The notes beneath the pieces were generated by a model. That model made no database searches, had not been told where the DNA came from, and saw only the letters and a program-made list of their open reading frames with translations. Shown here piece after piece: positions 16,694-26,394 of a DNA stretch of 64,000 nucleotides (positions are counted from its first letter, which is position 1; the number at the start of each line of letters is the position of its first letter). A program made the translations under genes and the position numbers. Source of the DNA: Marinilactibacillus sp042660675 (GTDB lineage Bacteria; Bacillota; Bacilli; Lactobacillales; Carnobacteriaceae_A). The stretch spans positions 1-64,000 of the forward strand of contig NZ_JBHSUL010000017.1 in the NCBI RefSeq assembly GCF_042660675.1, read 5' to 3'.

Positions 16694-17983
16694 ATGAATA
16701 AATTTATGAGCGTATTAGAAGATATTCTTTTACCCATTGCTGATAAGCTGAACAATAACCGTTACTTAACAGCTTTACGTAACGGTTTTATGGTAGCGTT
16801 ACCGCTGATTATTTTCGGATCGATTTTCGTTGTTATTGCTAACTTACCGTTCTTAGACAGACTCATTGGCGAAGAAGCTTACGCAACTTACCAAAATGCA
16901 TTAGGACCAGCATCAGCTGCAACATTGAGTATAATGGGTCTATTCGTTATTATCGGTATTGGTTTCAAAATGGTTGAACAACGTGGAGGAGAATCCATTT
17001 ACGGTGGAGTTGTTGCTTTAGCATCATTCTTAGTACTGACACCTCAAATTTTAGAAGAAACAACTGGCGTTATTCCAACTTCTGCATTAGGAGCAGAAGG
17101 CATGTTTTTAGGTATTTTCACAGCATTCATTTCCGCTGAATTATATCAATTATTTGTTCGTAAAAATCTTACGATTAAAATGCCAGCTGGTGTTCCAGAT
17201 GCGGTTTCAAGATCATTCAGTGCCTTGATTCCCATTACATTAACTTTATCAGTATTTTTACTCATTCGTGTCGCTTTTAGTTTCACAGCGTTTGAAACGG
17301 TTCAGAACTTCATATATACTTTAATTCAACAACCGCTTACAGCACTAGGTAGTGGCTTACCCGCAACCATTATTGCTGTACTATTGATCCAAGTATTCTG
17401 GTTCTTTGGATTACATGGACAAATCATTATTAACTCTGTATTTGATCCAATTTGGTATTCATTAAATGAACAAAACCTTTCTGCATTCCAATCAGGTGAA
17501 GAATTACCAAATATTGTAACAAAACAATTTATGGATACGTTTATTGTAGGTATTGGTGGTTCAGGTATGACTTTAGCTGTAATTGCTGCGATCTTTGTAG
17601 TGACGAAAAGCCGTCAACTTCGTGAACTAGGTAAACTAGGTGGACCTGCTGGAATCTTTAATGTTAATGAACCGGTTATTTTCGGTCTTCCAATCATTAT
17701 GAATCCACTAGTCATTATCCCTTGGTTACTTGCACCAGTCATTGTAGCAATCGTCACATATTTTGCTATGGATCTAGGCTTTGCGCCTAGACCAGCCGGG
17801 TTGATTGTTCCCTGGACAACTCCAGCCTTGCTGAGTGGATACTTGGCTACAGGGAATAACATTATGGGAGCTGTTATGCAGTTGATCAATATGGCTATCG
17901 TATTCGTAATCTGGTTACCTTTCCTTAAAGTGTTAGATAACCAATATTACCGCGAAGAACAAAGTGTTCAAGCTACTGCGTAA
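16694..17983 (+). CDS. PTS EIIC component, cellobiose/lichenan family permease
   Basis: A 429-residue membrane transporter with about ten hydrophobic segments. Segments such as FWFFGLHGQIIINSVFDPIW and FNVNEPVIFGLPIIMNP are the conserved LacE/CelB-family sugar-binding parts, with Glu and His residues in the substrate site. The preference for beta-glucosides such as cellobiose is inferred from the neighbouring GH1 enzyme. Confidence 0.93.
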   Translation: MNKFMSVLEDILLPIADKLNNNRYLTALRNGFMVALPLIIFGSIFVVIANLPFLDRLIGEEAYATYQNALGPASAATLSIMGLFVIIGIGFKMVEQRGGESIYGGVVALASFLVLTPQILEETTGVIPTSALGAEGMFLGIFTAFISAELYQLFVRKNLTIKMPAGVPDAVSRSFSALIPITLTLSVFLLIRVAFSFTAFETVQNFIYTLIQQPLTALGSGLPATIIAVLLIQVFWFFGLHGQIIINSVFDPIWYSLNEQNLSAFQSGEELPNIVTKQFMDTFIVGIGGSGMTLAVIAAIFVVTKSRQLRELGKLGGPAGIFNVNEPVIFGLPIIMNPLVIIPWLLAPVIVAIVTYFAMDLGFAPRPAGLIVPWTTPALLSGYLATGNNIMGAVMQLINMAIVFVIWLPFLKVLDNQYYREEQSVQATA

Positions 17984-18008
17984 TGAATAGTTTAATAGAA
18001 AATTGCAT

Positions 18009-18047
18009 AAAGGAAAACGGATGTCTCTGACATTCGCTTTCCTTTTA
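18009..18047 (+). terminator. Intra-operon hairpin between EIIC and EIIA genes
   Basis: GGAAA and GGATGTC pair with GACATTC and TTTCC, followed by TTTTAGTTTT. It could act as a partial terminator or an RNA-stability element that sets EIIA and glucosidase levels below EIIB/EIIC. Confidence 0.6.
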
Positions 18048-18067
18048 GTTTTATGGAGGTTAATGAA

Positions 18068-18373
18068 ATGGATCCAATGACAGAGGTTGCGTTTCAAATT
18101 ATCTTGTTTGCTGGTAATGGTAAATCAAGCGCAATGGAAGCTATACATGAAGCAAAAGAAGGCAACTTTAAAGAAGCAGACAAGAAGTTGAAAGAAGCCG
18201 GTGAAGAATTAGGGAAAGCACATCAACACCAAACAACATTGCTTCAAAACGAAGCACGTGGAGAACAACAGCAACTAAATATTATCTTAGTACACTCGCA
18301 AGATCATTTAATGACGGCTATGACCGTTCGTGATTTAGCTACTGAAATCGTTGAAATTTATAGAACAAGATAA
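18068..18373 (+). CDS. PTS EIIA component, lactose/cellobiose family
   Basis: A 101-residue three-helix phosphocarrier. The active His lies in AHQHQTTLLQNEARGE, near residue 72-74. FAGNGKSSAMEAI is the family opening. The start at MDPMTEV was chosen because GGAGG sits 8 bases before it; an earlier in-frame ATG overlaps that site. Confidence 0.92.
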   Translation: MDPMTEVAFQIILFAGNGKSSAMEAIHEAKEGNFKEADKKLKEAGEELGKAHQHQTTLLQNEARGEQQQLNIILVHSQDHLMTAMTVRDLATEIVEIYRTR

Positions 18374-18386
18374 GGAGACTATCGAT

Positions 18387-19772
18387 ATGTCATTAGATTA
18401 TCAATTTCCAGAAAACTTCTGGTGGGGAAGCGCCGCTTCTTCAACACAAACAGAAGGTGGAGAAAATGGAACAAAAGGCAAGAATATTTGGGACAAATGG
18501 TACGAAGAAGAACCTAACCGCTTTTTTGAGAATGTTGGCCCTGAAGTGACGTCTGATTTCTATCATCGCTTCAAAGAAGATATTGCAAACATGAAAAAAA
18601 TTCATCATAATAGTTTTAGACTCTCCATTTCTTGGGCAAGACTCATTCCAGGTGGACGAGGTGAGGTAAATCCTGAAGCAGTAGAATTTTACTCTCAAGT
18701 CATTGATGAATTGATCAGAAATGACGTTGAACCTTTTGTGAATTTGTTCCATTTCGATATGCCTTTAGAGCTCCAAGAAATTGGTGGTTGGGAAAATCGA
18801 GAAGTCATTGAAGCTTATGCTGAATATGCTGATAAAGCTTTTGAGTTATTTGGTGACCGTGTAAACAAATGGTTCACGTTTAATGAGCCCGTTGTACCTG
18901 TAGAAGGTGGCTACTTATACGATTTTCATTATCCTAATATCGTGGATGCAAAAAAAGCTGTTCAAGTTGGATACAATACCATGATTGCCCACGCTAGAGC
19001 CGTAAAACTTTACCATGAAAAATATGATGGTCAAATTGGAATCGTTTTGAATCTAACTCCTTCTTATCCAAGAAGTCAAAACCCGGCAGATTTGAAAGCT
19101 TCTCACTACTGTGACTTGTTCTTTAATCGAAGCTTTCTAGATCCAGCTGTTAAAGGCGAGTACCCTCAAGATTTGATTGATCTACTTTCTGAATATGGTC
19201 AGCTACCTGAAACAGAAGAAGGGGACAAAACCTTACTTAAAGATAATATAGTGGATTTATTAGGTGTGAATTATTACCAACCTAGAAGGGTCAAAGCTAG
19301 AGAAACTCAACCGCATCCTGATAGTCCTTTCATGCCTGACTGGTTTTTTGATTATTATGAAATGCCAGGTAGAAAGATGAATCCTTATCGTGGATGGGAA
19401 ATTTACGAAAAAGGTATCTACGATATTATGATTAATCTTAAAGAAAATTACGGCAATATCGAATCCTTTATTTCTGAAAATGGTATGGGGGTTCAAAATG
19501 AAGAACGCTTCTTAGAGAATGGCCGCATTGAAGATGATTATAGAATCGATTTTATAAAAGAACATTTAAAATGGTTGCATAAATCAATTGAAGAAGGATG
19601 TAACGTAAAAGGATATCACCTATGGACATTCATGGATAACTGGTCTTGGATGAATGCCTATAAAAACCGCTATGGTTTCTATTCTGTTGATTTAAAAACA
19701 CAGGAAAGAACGGCTAAGAAAAGTGCTTCTTGGTTTGCCGAAGTGTCTGAAAAGAACGGTTTTAACCAATAA
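18387..19772 (+). CDS. 6-phospho-beta-glucosidase (glycoside hydrolase family 1)
   Basis: A 461-residue cytoplasmic enzyme that hydrolyses the phosphorylated disaccharide delivered by the PTS. The acid/base Glu is in WFTFNEP and the nucleophile Glu in SFISENGMG; the N-terminal FPENFWWGSAASSTQTEG is standard for GH1. Specificity (6-phospho-glucosidase versus galactosidase) is not settled by motifs, but the cellobiose-type PTS favours glucosides. AAGGAG lies in the 3' end of the EIIA gene. Confidence 0.9.
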   Translation: MSLDYQFPENFWWGSAASSTQTEGGENGTKGKNIWDKWYEEEPNRFFENVGPEVTSDFYHRFKEDIANMKKIHHNSFRLSISWARLIPGGRGEVNPEAVEFYSQVIDELIRNDVEPFVNLFHFDMPLELQEIGGWENREVIEAYAEYADKAFELFGDRVNKWFTFNEPVVPVEGGYLYDFHYPNIVDAKKAVQVGYNTMIAHARAVKLYHEKYDGQIGIVLNLTPSYPRSQNPADLKASHYCDLFFNRSFLDPAVKGEYPQDLIDLLSEYGQLPETEEGDKTLLKDNIVDLLGVNYYQPRRVKARETQPHPDSPFMPDWFFDYYEMPGRKMNPYRGWEIYEKGIYDIMINLKENYGNIESFISENGMGVQNEERFLENGRIEDDYRIDFIKEHLKWLHKSIEEGCNVKGYHLWTFMDNWSWMNAYKNRYGFYSVDLKTQERTAKKSASWFAEVSEKNGFNQ

Positions 19773-19787
19773 AACTAAACTGAAGAA

Positions 19788-19829
19788 ATGATAAGCGTAG
19801 TGATTAAGACTTACTGCGCTTTTATCATG
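19788..19829 (+). terminator. Hairpin after the phospho-glucosidase gene
   Basis: ATGATAAGCG pairs imperfectly with CGCTTTTATCAT around an AGT/ACT inner stem. It may partly separate the regulator gene from the transport genes. Confidence 0.55.
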
Positions 19830-19884
19830 CTAAGAGATTAAGAGAGATTTATTATCGACTATTTCTAAAGAAAGGAGAACATTG

Positions 19885-21828
19885 ATGCGAAAAAGACAGC
19901 TTAAAATTTTAAAAAAATTGTCCTCCGCTCATCAACCAGTGACCAGTGATCAGCTTGCTTCACTGATTGAAGTCTCTTCTCGTACAATTAGAAAAGATAT
20001 AAAAACATTAAATGATGAACTAGAACAATCTGGCGCTTATATCTATGCTCTTAAAGGAAAGGGATTTGAGCTCGTTGTCAAAGATCAAAACCTCTTTGAC
20101 CGTTATGTTCAGGAATTAGATCCTACATTTAATCAAAATCTGGACCTTCCAGATACGCCCAATGAACGGATTAAATATCTTTTGAATCTTATCCTTCGTA
20201 AAAATGAACCAATTAAACTGGATGATCTTAGTGAACAAATACACGTTAGTCGTTCAACGCTACAAGCAGATCTAAAATCGATTAAACCCTTGCTCAAACG
20301 ATATTCGCTCAACTTGATCAGTCGCCCAAACTATGGTTTGATTTTGCAAGGAACGGAACTGAATAGACGGTTTGCTATTTCAGAATATCTCTATGATCAC
20401 CGACAAATTGGCCCTAATTTAATTCAATTAAAGCAAGTCAGTGTTATTGCTGAAATGAATGAAACGACGTTGAATGATATTTGGATCATTCTTTTGTACC
20501 AAATTGAAGTCAATAAAATTGTCCTTTCAGATATTGCTTTAAACAATCTTTTTGTACACATTGTGATTGCCTATAAACGAATCAAAGAAGGCTATAGTGT
20601 TAATCTCATCAAACAAGAACTAGCAGATATACAAACTCAAAAAGAATATGAAGTTGCTCAGAAAATCATTATGCAAATTCAAGAAGTGTTGGGTGTGTCA
20701 TTTCCAGAAATTGAAATCGCTTATATTGCTATCCACTTGCTTGGGACTAAACTAGTGAATACGTCTCTTACATTAGACGGCTCAAACGAGCAAATGGTGA
20801 ATCCTGAAATCCTACACTTAGTAGAAGAAATTCTTCAACGTGTTCAAGACGAATTGAGTTTACAACTTACTCAAGACCGAGAACTTAAAATCAGCTTGGC
20901 CTTACACTTAAAGCCAGCCATTAATCGATATAAATATAATATGAATATTCGTAACCCTATGCTTGAAGACATAAAAGCTCATTACCCTTTGGCATTTGAA
21001 GCGGGGATTACAGCGGCTACTGTGATAAATCAGACATTATCCGTTGAGATTGATGAAAATGAAGTCGCTTATATCGCCTTACATTTTGGAGCAGCGATAG
21101 AAAGAGTAAAAGAAAATTTGTCTTTGAAAAAATGCTATATTGTCTGTGCGTCTGGCTTAGGTAGTTCCAGATTGATTCAGTACAAATTGAAATCAGAATT
21201 TCGTTCAGAGATTGAAGTTTTAGGAACGACTGAACTCTATCGTTTAAAAGAAATTCCTTATCCGGACATTGATTTCATCATCAGTGCCGTTCCAATTAAC
21301 GAGCCGTTACCTGTTCCAGTGCTTGAAGTCAATGCTATCTTAAGTCAGATCGATCTCAATAATATCAAACAATTTATAAAGAGTGATCAGTCTAATCCTT
21401 TGACGTTTATCGACGAGGAACACACTTTTTTACATCAATCTTTTCGTTCAAAAGAAGAGATTTTCTCATTTTTGATGGTCCAATTAAAAGAACAGCACGC
21501 TTTATCAGATGACTATGTTGAACAGCTGGAAAAACGAGAGGAAATCGCACCAACTGCCTATGGGAATTATGTAGCGATTCCACATCCAATCACGCCTCAG
21601 ACAAGTACAACTTTTCTGACATTCTGTACATTGAAACAACCCGTTCAATGGGGGGAACGAAAAGTTCAGTTTGTCTGTTTGTTGAATGTTGAAAAAGACA
21701 GTATGGAAGACTTACAACGTTTGTATGACGTTTTAGGTAAAATTGTGAACACGCCTTCAATCGTGAGCAAACTCTTACAGTGTGAAACTTACGCTGAATT
21801 TATCGAAACCATTCAAATCAATACGTGA
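19885..21828 (+). CDS. LicR-type PRD transcriptional regulator with EIIB and EIIA domains
   Basis: A 647-residue modular activator. Order: DeoR-like HTH (about 1-60), second HTH/Mga-like part (about 75-165), PRD1 (about 180-290), PRD2 (about 300-405), EIIB-like domain with KCYIVCASGLGSSRL (about 415-490), and a fructose-type EIIA domain with the His in VAIPHPI (about 510-647). Phosphorylation of PRD and EII domains by HPr and EIIB tells it whether substrate and preferred sugar are present. It is expected to activate the adjacent PTS operon. ATG used rather than the TTG just before it. Confidence 0.9.
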   Translation: MRKRQLKILKKLSSAHQPVTSDQLASLIEVSSRTIRKDIKTLNDELEQSGAYIYALKGKGFELVVKDQNLFDRYVQELDPTFNQNLDLPDTPNERIKYLLNLILRKNEPIKLDDLSEQIHVSRSTLQADLKSIKPLLKRYSLNLISRPNYGLILQGTELNRRFAISEYLYDHRQIGPNLIQLKQVSVIAEMNETTLNDIWIILLYQIEVNKIVLSDIALNNLFVHIVIAYKRIKEGYSVNLIKQELADIQTQKEYEVAQKIIMQIQEVLGVSFPEIEIAYIAIHLLGTKLVNTSLTLDGSNEQMVNPEILHLVEEILQRVQDELSLQLTQDRELKISLALHLKPAINRYKYNMNIRNPMLEDIKAHYPLAFEAGITAATVINQTLSVEIDENEVAYIALHFGAAIERVKENLSLKKCYIVCASGLGSSRLIQYKLKSEFRSEIEVLGTTELYRLKEIPYPDIDFIISAVPINEPLPVPVLEVNAILSQIDLNNIKQFIKSDQSNPLTFIDEEHTFLHQSFRSKEEIFSFLMVQLKEQHALSDDYVEQLEKREEIAPTAYGNYVAIPHPITPQTSTTFLTFCTLKQPVQWGERKVQFVCLLNVEKDSMEDLQRLYDVLGKIVNTPSIVSKLLQCETYAEFIETIQINT

Positions 21829-21846
21829 AGAAACGTTTAGTCGTTT

Positions 21847-21878
21847 AAAGATACTTTTTCGGAAGTATCTTTATTTAG
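21847..21878 (+). terminator. Terminator after the LicR-type regulator
   Basis: AAAGATACTT pairs with AAGTATCTTT over a short T/C/G loop, followed by a T-rich stretch. Confidence 0.8.
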
Positions 21879-21920
21879 TTCACTACTTCAATCCACCTGA
21901 CCTTACATTAGCGCTATTAC

Positions 21921-21955
21921 TGGATTGAATGTTTATTTTTATTCAATCTTCCAGT
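21921..21955. repeat. Inverted repeat upstream of rnc
   Basis: CTGGATTGAAT and ATTCAATCTTCCAG form an interrupted palindrome around a T-rich centre, just upstream of a TATACT -10 box. It lies in the promoter rather than the transcript, so a protein-binding role is more likely than an RNA hairpin. Confidence 0.5.
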
Positions 21956-21995
21956 ATACTATAGGTATATAAACAAAAGAAAGGAGTGAAGAAGT

Positions 21996-22694
21996 TTGAC
22001 AAAAGAATTGATTCAACACGTTGAAAATCGTTTTGGTATTACATTTCAGGATAAAGAACTTCTTATTGAAGCATTTACTCATTCATCCTATGCGAATGAT
22101 CATCGAGAGTTAACATTAAAAAACTTAGAACGTCTAGAATTTTTAGGAGACGCTGTACTTGAATTGACTGTCTCTGAATATTTATATAATAAATTTCCAG
22201 AGCTTCCTGAAGGACAATTGACTCGTATGCGTGCAGCTATTGTCAGAGCTGAAAGTCTGGCTATGCTGGCAAAAGAGTGTGAACTCGCTCAATTTCTTCG
22301 TTTAGGAAAAGGCGAAGAACTCATGAATGGTAGAAAGCGTCCATCATTATTATGCGACGTATTCGAAGCCTTTGTTGGTGCGGTCTTTATTGACCAAGGT
22401 ATGAGCGTTGTCATGGATTTTTTGGAAAAAGTATTATTTCCTAAAATAGATTCTGGTGCTTTCTCTCATGGGATGGATCATAAAACAGCCTTGCAAGAAC
22501 TATTGCAAAAAAACGGTGTGGTTACTATTGTATATCAGGTTATCGAAGAAATCGGACCAGATCATGACCGTCAATTTGTAGTAGAAGTATTTATAGAAGG
22601 CGATTCTTTAGGATCCGGTAAAGGGCGTTCTAAAAAAGGTGCAGAACAAGAAGCTGCACGAGTCGCATTAATGACACTAGAGAAAAAACAGTAA
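21996..22694 (+). CDS. rnc: Ribonuclease III
   Basis: A 232-residue double-strand-specific endonuclease for rRNA and mRNA processing, and likely for sense-antisense duplexes such as those of the two toxin loci in this window. The catalytic signature LERLEFLGDAVLELT is near residues 40-55, and the dsRNA-binding domain fills the last 70 residues (DHKTALQELLQK ... GSGKGRSKKGAEQEAA). Starts with TTG about 9 bases after AAAGGAGTG. Followed by smc, as in most Bacilli. Confidence 0.95.
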   Translation: MTKELIQHVENRFGITFQDKELLIEAFTHSSYANDHRELTLKNLERLEFLGDAVLELTVSEYLYNKFPELPEGQLTRMRAAIVRAESLAMLAKECELAQFLRLGKGEELMNGRKRPSLLCDVFEAFVGAVFIDQGMSVVMDFLEKVLFPKIDSGAFSHGMDHKTALQELLQKNGVVTIVYQVIEEIGPDHDRQFVVEVFIEGDSLGSGKGRSKKGAEQEAARVALMTLEKKQ

Positions 22695-22755
22695 GAACCA
22701 AATCAGACCAGTGAGTTCAACGTTCTCATATCGTTAGCAAGGAGAGGAAACATCT

Positions 22756-25700
22756 GTGCAATTAAAAAAACTGGAACTGAAAGGATTCAAGTCGTTTGCT
22801 GATAAAACGACGCTGGACTTTAATGATGGTGTAACAGCTGTTGTTGGTCCAAATGGTAGTGGAAAAAGTAATATCATAGAAGCCATTCGCTGGGTTATGG
22901 GTGAGCAATCTGCCAAGAACCTACGTGGCGGACGCATGCATGACATCATTTTTTCTGGAACCGATTCAAGAAAATCTATAAACATTGCAGAAGTCACCTT
23001 GGTTTTAGACAATCAAGATGGCTTTCTTCCTGTGGATTTTGAAGAAGTTAGTGTGACTAGACGCATTAATCGAAACGGTGAAAGTGACTACCTCTTAAAC
23101 AAGCAACCTTGTCGTCTTAAAGACATCGTCGACCTTTTCATGGATTCAGGACTCGGTAAGGAATCTTTTTCAATCATTTCTCAAGGACAAGTAGAAGCCA
23201 TCTTCAACAGTAAAGCTGAAGACCGTCGCTCTATTTTTGAAGAAGCTGCCGGTGTCTTGAAGTATAAGCTGCGTAAACAAACAGCAGAAAGAAAGCTCGA
23301 AGATACTCAGGATAATCTTGATAGAGTTCAAGACATTTTGTATGAGTTGGATACTCAGGTTGAGCCTTTAAAAGCTCAAAGCGATCTTGCGCACTCTTTT
23401 TTAGAGCAAAAGGAAGAATTGACGGGCGTTGATATTGGATTAACCGTTTTAAAAATCAAACAATTGCAAAATTCTATGGAAACCGATCAAGTTTTATTAG
23501 ATCAATTAACTCAAGAGCTGACTGAACTGACTACTGCAGTTGATAAAGATCATCAAGAGGCTCAAAAACTGAAACTTAGACAAATTCAACTTGAACAAGA
23601 ACGTGAGCAGATTCAGAACCAGTTACTGCAGACAGTTCAATCTATTGAGCGAACAGAATCTGCTTTGAATCTCCATGCTGAAAAAGAAAAACACAAAGAA
23701 GCCTTCCTTGATGAAAAGAAAGCCTCTATTAGAAACCTTGAACAACAACTAGATACGGTTACAACCTCTTATGACAGAGTAACAAAAGAACTCGCAGCGT
23801 TTAATAAAAAAGCTGCCGAATGGTCTTCTCGAATCAAAGAAAAACAAGCTCAAAAAAATCGTCTCGAAGGTAACCGGGAAGAAGCCATTGAAGACTTGAG
23901 AGCGACTTATATCGATTTGATGCAAGAACAAACAACGCTTAAAAATGAACAAACTTATCTTGAACGTCAAATACAACAACAAACCGTTTCAAAAGAGAAA
24001 GTCGCACGGAATGCTTTAAAAACCACCCGGGAGTTAGAGGAACTTGAAGCACAAGTTAAATCGAAATCAGAGCATCATGCTATTTTAAAAAAAGAAGTCG
24101 ATGAACTTTTAACAGCCTTTCAAAAGACTAAAGCAACAATTGAACAGTTAACGCCTGCGATAGAAAATAAAGAAGCACGGTTAAATGACACTCAAAGCAA
24201 ACTTCAACACGCAATCGCTAAACGAACGAGTTTGCTAGAGATGCAGGAAAATTATGCCGGTTACTTTGCCGGTGTTAAAGCCGTTATGAAGTATCGATCT
24301 CGACTGGAGGGAATCGTTGGTACGGTAGCCGATTTGATTGAGGTGCCTAAGCCTTACTTAGAAGCTATTGATACAGTTCTTTCTTCTTCAAGCCAGTTTG
24401 TCGTGGTAGAAAATGAAAAAGCCGGAAGACAAGCTATTCAGCACTTGAAAGCTACTCGTGCAGGAAGAGCTACCTTTTTACCCATTACAACGATCCAGTC
24501 TCGACTGATCCGCTCTGATGTAAAACAAGCAGCTAGTGAAATTGAAGGATTCGTGGGTATTGCCAGTGACTTAATTCAATATGAAAGCCATGTTTCTAAT
24601 ATATTAGAAAATCTTCTTGGGAATACAATTGTAGCGGAAACGTTAGATGCCGCAAATGCGATAGCTAGAACTGTTAATTACCGTTACCGCGTAGTCAGCC
24701 TTCAGGGTGATATGATGAATGCTGGTGGTTCCATGACCGGCGGTGGTGGAAAGCGTTCTTCTAATTCTCATCTGTTTTCTCAGAAAAAAGAACTAAAAGA
24801 ACTGGAAATCTTTATCGACGAAACAGAAAAAACGGTTGACCTAAGAAGACAAGAATTAACTAGAGATAAAGAACAACGTAAAAAGCTTTCAAATAAAATT
24901 GAAGAGGTTCGCTCAGCGGGAGAAGAAAAACGTGTTGACGAGCGTCAATTGCAAAATGAACTAAATTCTGTTGAAGAAAAACGGACAAGGCTAAGCAGAG
25001 AGCAACAAGCGCTGACTTACGAGTCCAACCAAGCAGAAAAAGAACTCACCGAAAATCAAAAACGATTAGAAGATATTGCGACCAGTCGCAAACAGATTGA
25101 TGAGCAAATGACCTCTCAAAAGCGGGAAATGAATGAACTATCTGCTGAAAGAGAAGATATTGAAGCACAGAAAATCACTTTGCAAGAAGATCTTGAATCC
25201 CTTCAAGAACATCTGCATACCGTAAATGAGCAGCAAGCAGCTATAAAAGCTGAGGTAACGCATTTCAAAAATCAAAAAGAGCAGTTAGAAGAAAATATTC
25301 AAGTACTTTATGCTGACTTGAAAGCTTATGAGTCAGGTGAATCACTTGGTTCAAGAGAAGAACTAAAAAAACAACTGACAGATCATCGCTCAAAACTTGA
25401 ACAGTTGAGAGAAGAAGAGCACGTCCTCAAGAAAGAAGCTAACCGTATTGAAACAGAAAAAACTCAAGTCGAAAGTCGGTTAACTGCAAGGCAAGCAGAC
25501 AAGCAGGAATTAAGTGATCGTAAGACAAAAGTCGAAATTAATTTATCTAGAGTGGATGTATCTCTCGATCATTTACTGAACTATCTTTCAGAAGAATATG
25601 GATTGAGTTATGAAGAAGCAAGGTTAGAACCACCTCTATCTCTATCAGAAGAAGAAGCGCAGAAAAAAGTCAAGCTCTTGAAAAAAGGGATAGAAGAACT

Positions 25701-26322
25701 GGGGCCAGTTAATGTTGGTGCCATTGAAGAATATGAAAGAGTATTTGAACGATTCACTTTCCTCAGTGCACAACAAAAAGATTTACTTGAAGCTAAAGCG
25801 AGTCTTTACGATACAATGGATCAAATGGATACAGAAGTTTCTAGAAGATTTGAAGAAACTTTCAATCTAATCAAAGCTCAATTTGCCATTGTCTTTCCAC
25901 AGATGTTTGGCGGAGGTAAGGCAGAACTAAGACTGACTGATCCAGAAAATTTACTAACTTCAGGCGTTGAGATCGTCGCTCAGCCACCTGGTAAAAATTT
26001 GCAATCCTTAAGTTTGTTGTCTGGTGGAGAACGTGCGCTGACTGCCATTTCACTGCTTTTTGCCATTATACAAGTCCGACCAATACCTTTTTGTATTCTA
26101 GATGAAGCGGAGGCTGCACTTGATGAAGCCAACGTATCCAGATTTGGGAAATATCTGAAAAACTTTTCAATCGATACTCAGTTTATTGTTATTACCCACC
26201 GAAAAGGAACAATGGAAGAAGCCGACAGTCTCTATGGCGTAACTATGAGAGAAAAAGGCGTTTCTAAACTTGTTTCCGTTAGAATGAAAGACATAGAAGA
26301 AATCGAAGGTGTTTCTCCTTAG
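22756..26322 (+). CDS. smc: Chromosome partition protein SMC
   Basis: A 1188-residue condensin ATPase. Walker A GPNGSGKSN at 31-39, long coiled coils, a flexible hinge around residues 500-670 (GIVGTVADLIEVP ... GGSMTGGG), the second coil, then the C-terminal head with the LLSGGERALTAISLL signature and Walker B FCILDEAEAALDEAN. It organises and segregates the chromosome with ScpA/ScpB. GTG start about 8 bases after GGAGAGG. Confidence 0.97.
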   Translation: MQLKKLELKGFKSFADKTTLDFNDGVTAVVGPNGSGKSNIIEAIRWVMGEQSAKNLRGGRMHDIIFSGTDSRKSINIAEVTLVLDNQDGFLPVDFEEVSVTRRINRNGESDYLLNKQPCRLKDIVDLFMDSGLGKESFSIISQGQVEAIFNSKAEDRRSIFEEAAGVLKYKLRKQTAERKLEDTQDNLDRVQDILYELDTQVEPLKAQSDLAHSFLEQKEELTGVDIGLTVLKIKQLQNSMETDQVLLDQLTQELTELTTAVDKDHQEAQKLKLRQIQLEQEREQIQNQLLQTVQSIERTESALNLHAEKEKHKEAFLDEKKASIRNLEQQLDTVTTSYDRVTKELAAFNKKAAEWSSRIKEKQAQKNRLEGNREEAIEDLRATYIDLMQEQTTLKNEQTYLERQIQQQTVSKEKVARNALKTTRELEELEAQVKSKSEHHAILKKEVDELLTAFQKTKATIEQLTPAIENKEARLNDTQSKLQHAIAKRTSLLEMQENYAGYFAGVKAVMKYRSRLEGIVGTVADLIEVPKPYLEAIDTVLSSSSQFVVVENEKAGRQAIQHLKATRAGRATFLPITTIQSRLIRSDVKQAASEIEGFVGIASDLIQYESHVSNILENLLGNTIVAETLDAANAIARTVNYRYRVVSLQGDMMNAGGSMTGGGGKRSSNSHLFSQKKELKELEIFIDETEKTVDLRRQELTRDKEQRKKLSNKIEEVRSAGEEKRVDERQLQNELNSVEEKRTRLSREQQALTYESNQAEKELTENQKRLEDIATSRKQIDEQMTSQKREMNELSAEREDIEAQKITLQEDLESLQEHLHTVNEQQAAIKAEVTHFKNQKEQLEENIQVLYADLKAYESGESLGSREELKKQLTDHRSKLEQLREEEHVLKKEANRIETEKTQVESRLTARQADKQELSDRKTKVEINLSRVDVSLDHLLNYLSEEYGLSYEEARLEPPLSLSEEEAQKKVKLLKKGIEELGPVNVGAIEEYERVFERFTFLSAQQKDLLEAKASLYDTMDQMDTEVSRRFEETFNLIKAQFAIVFPQMFGGGKAELRLTDPENLLTSGVEIVAQPPGKNLQSLSLLSGGERALTAISLLFAIIQVRPIPFCILDEAEAALDEANVSRFGKYLKNFSIDTQFIVITHRKGTMEEADSLYGVTMREKGVSKLVSVRMKDIEEIEGVSP

Positions 26323-26394
26323 AGTATTGAGGAGAAGCTTTCATTACTATCCCTACTTGAACGAGCTAAGTAAACGATGAGAAGGAGTTTTACT

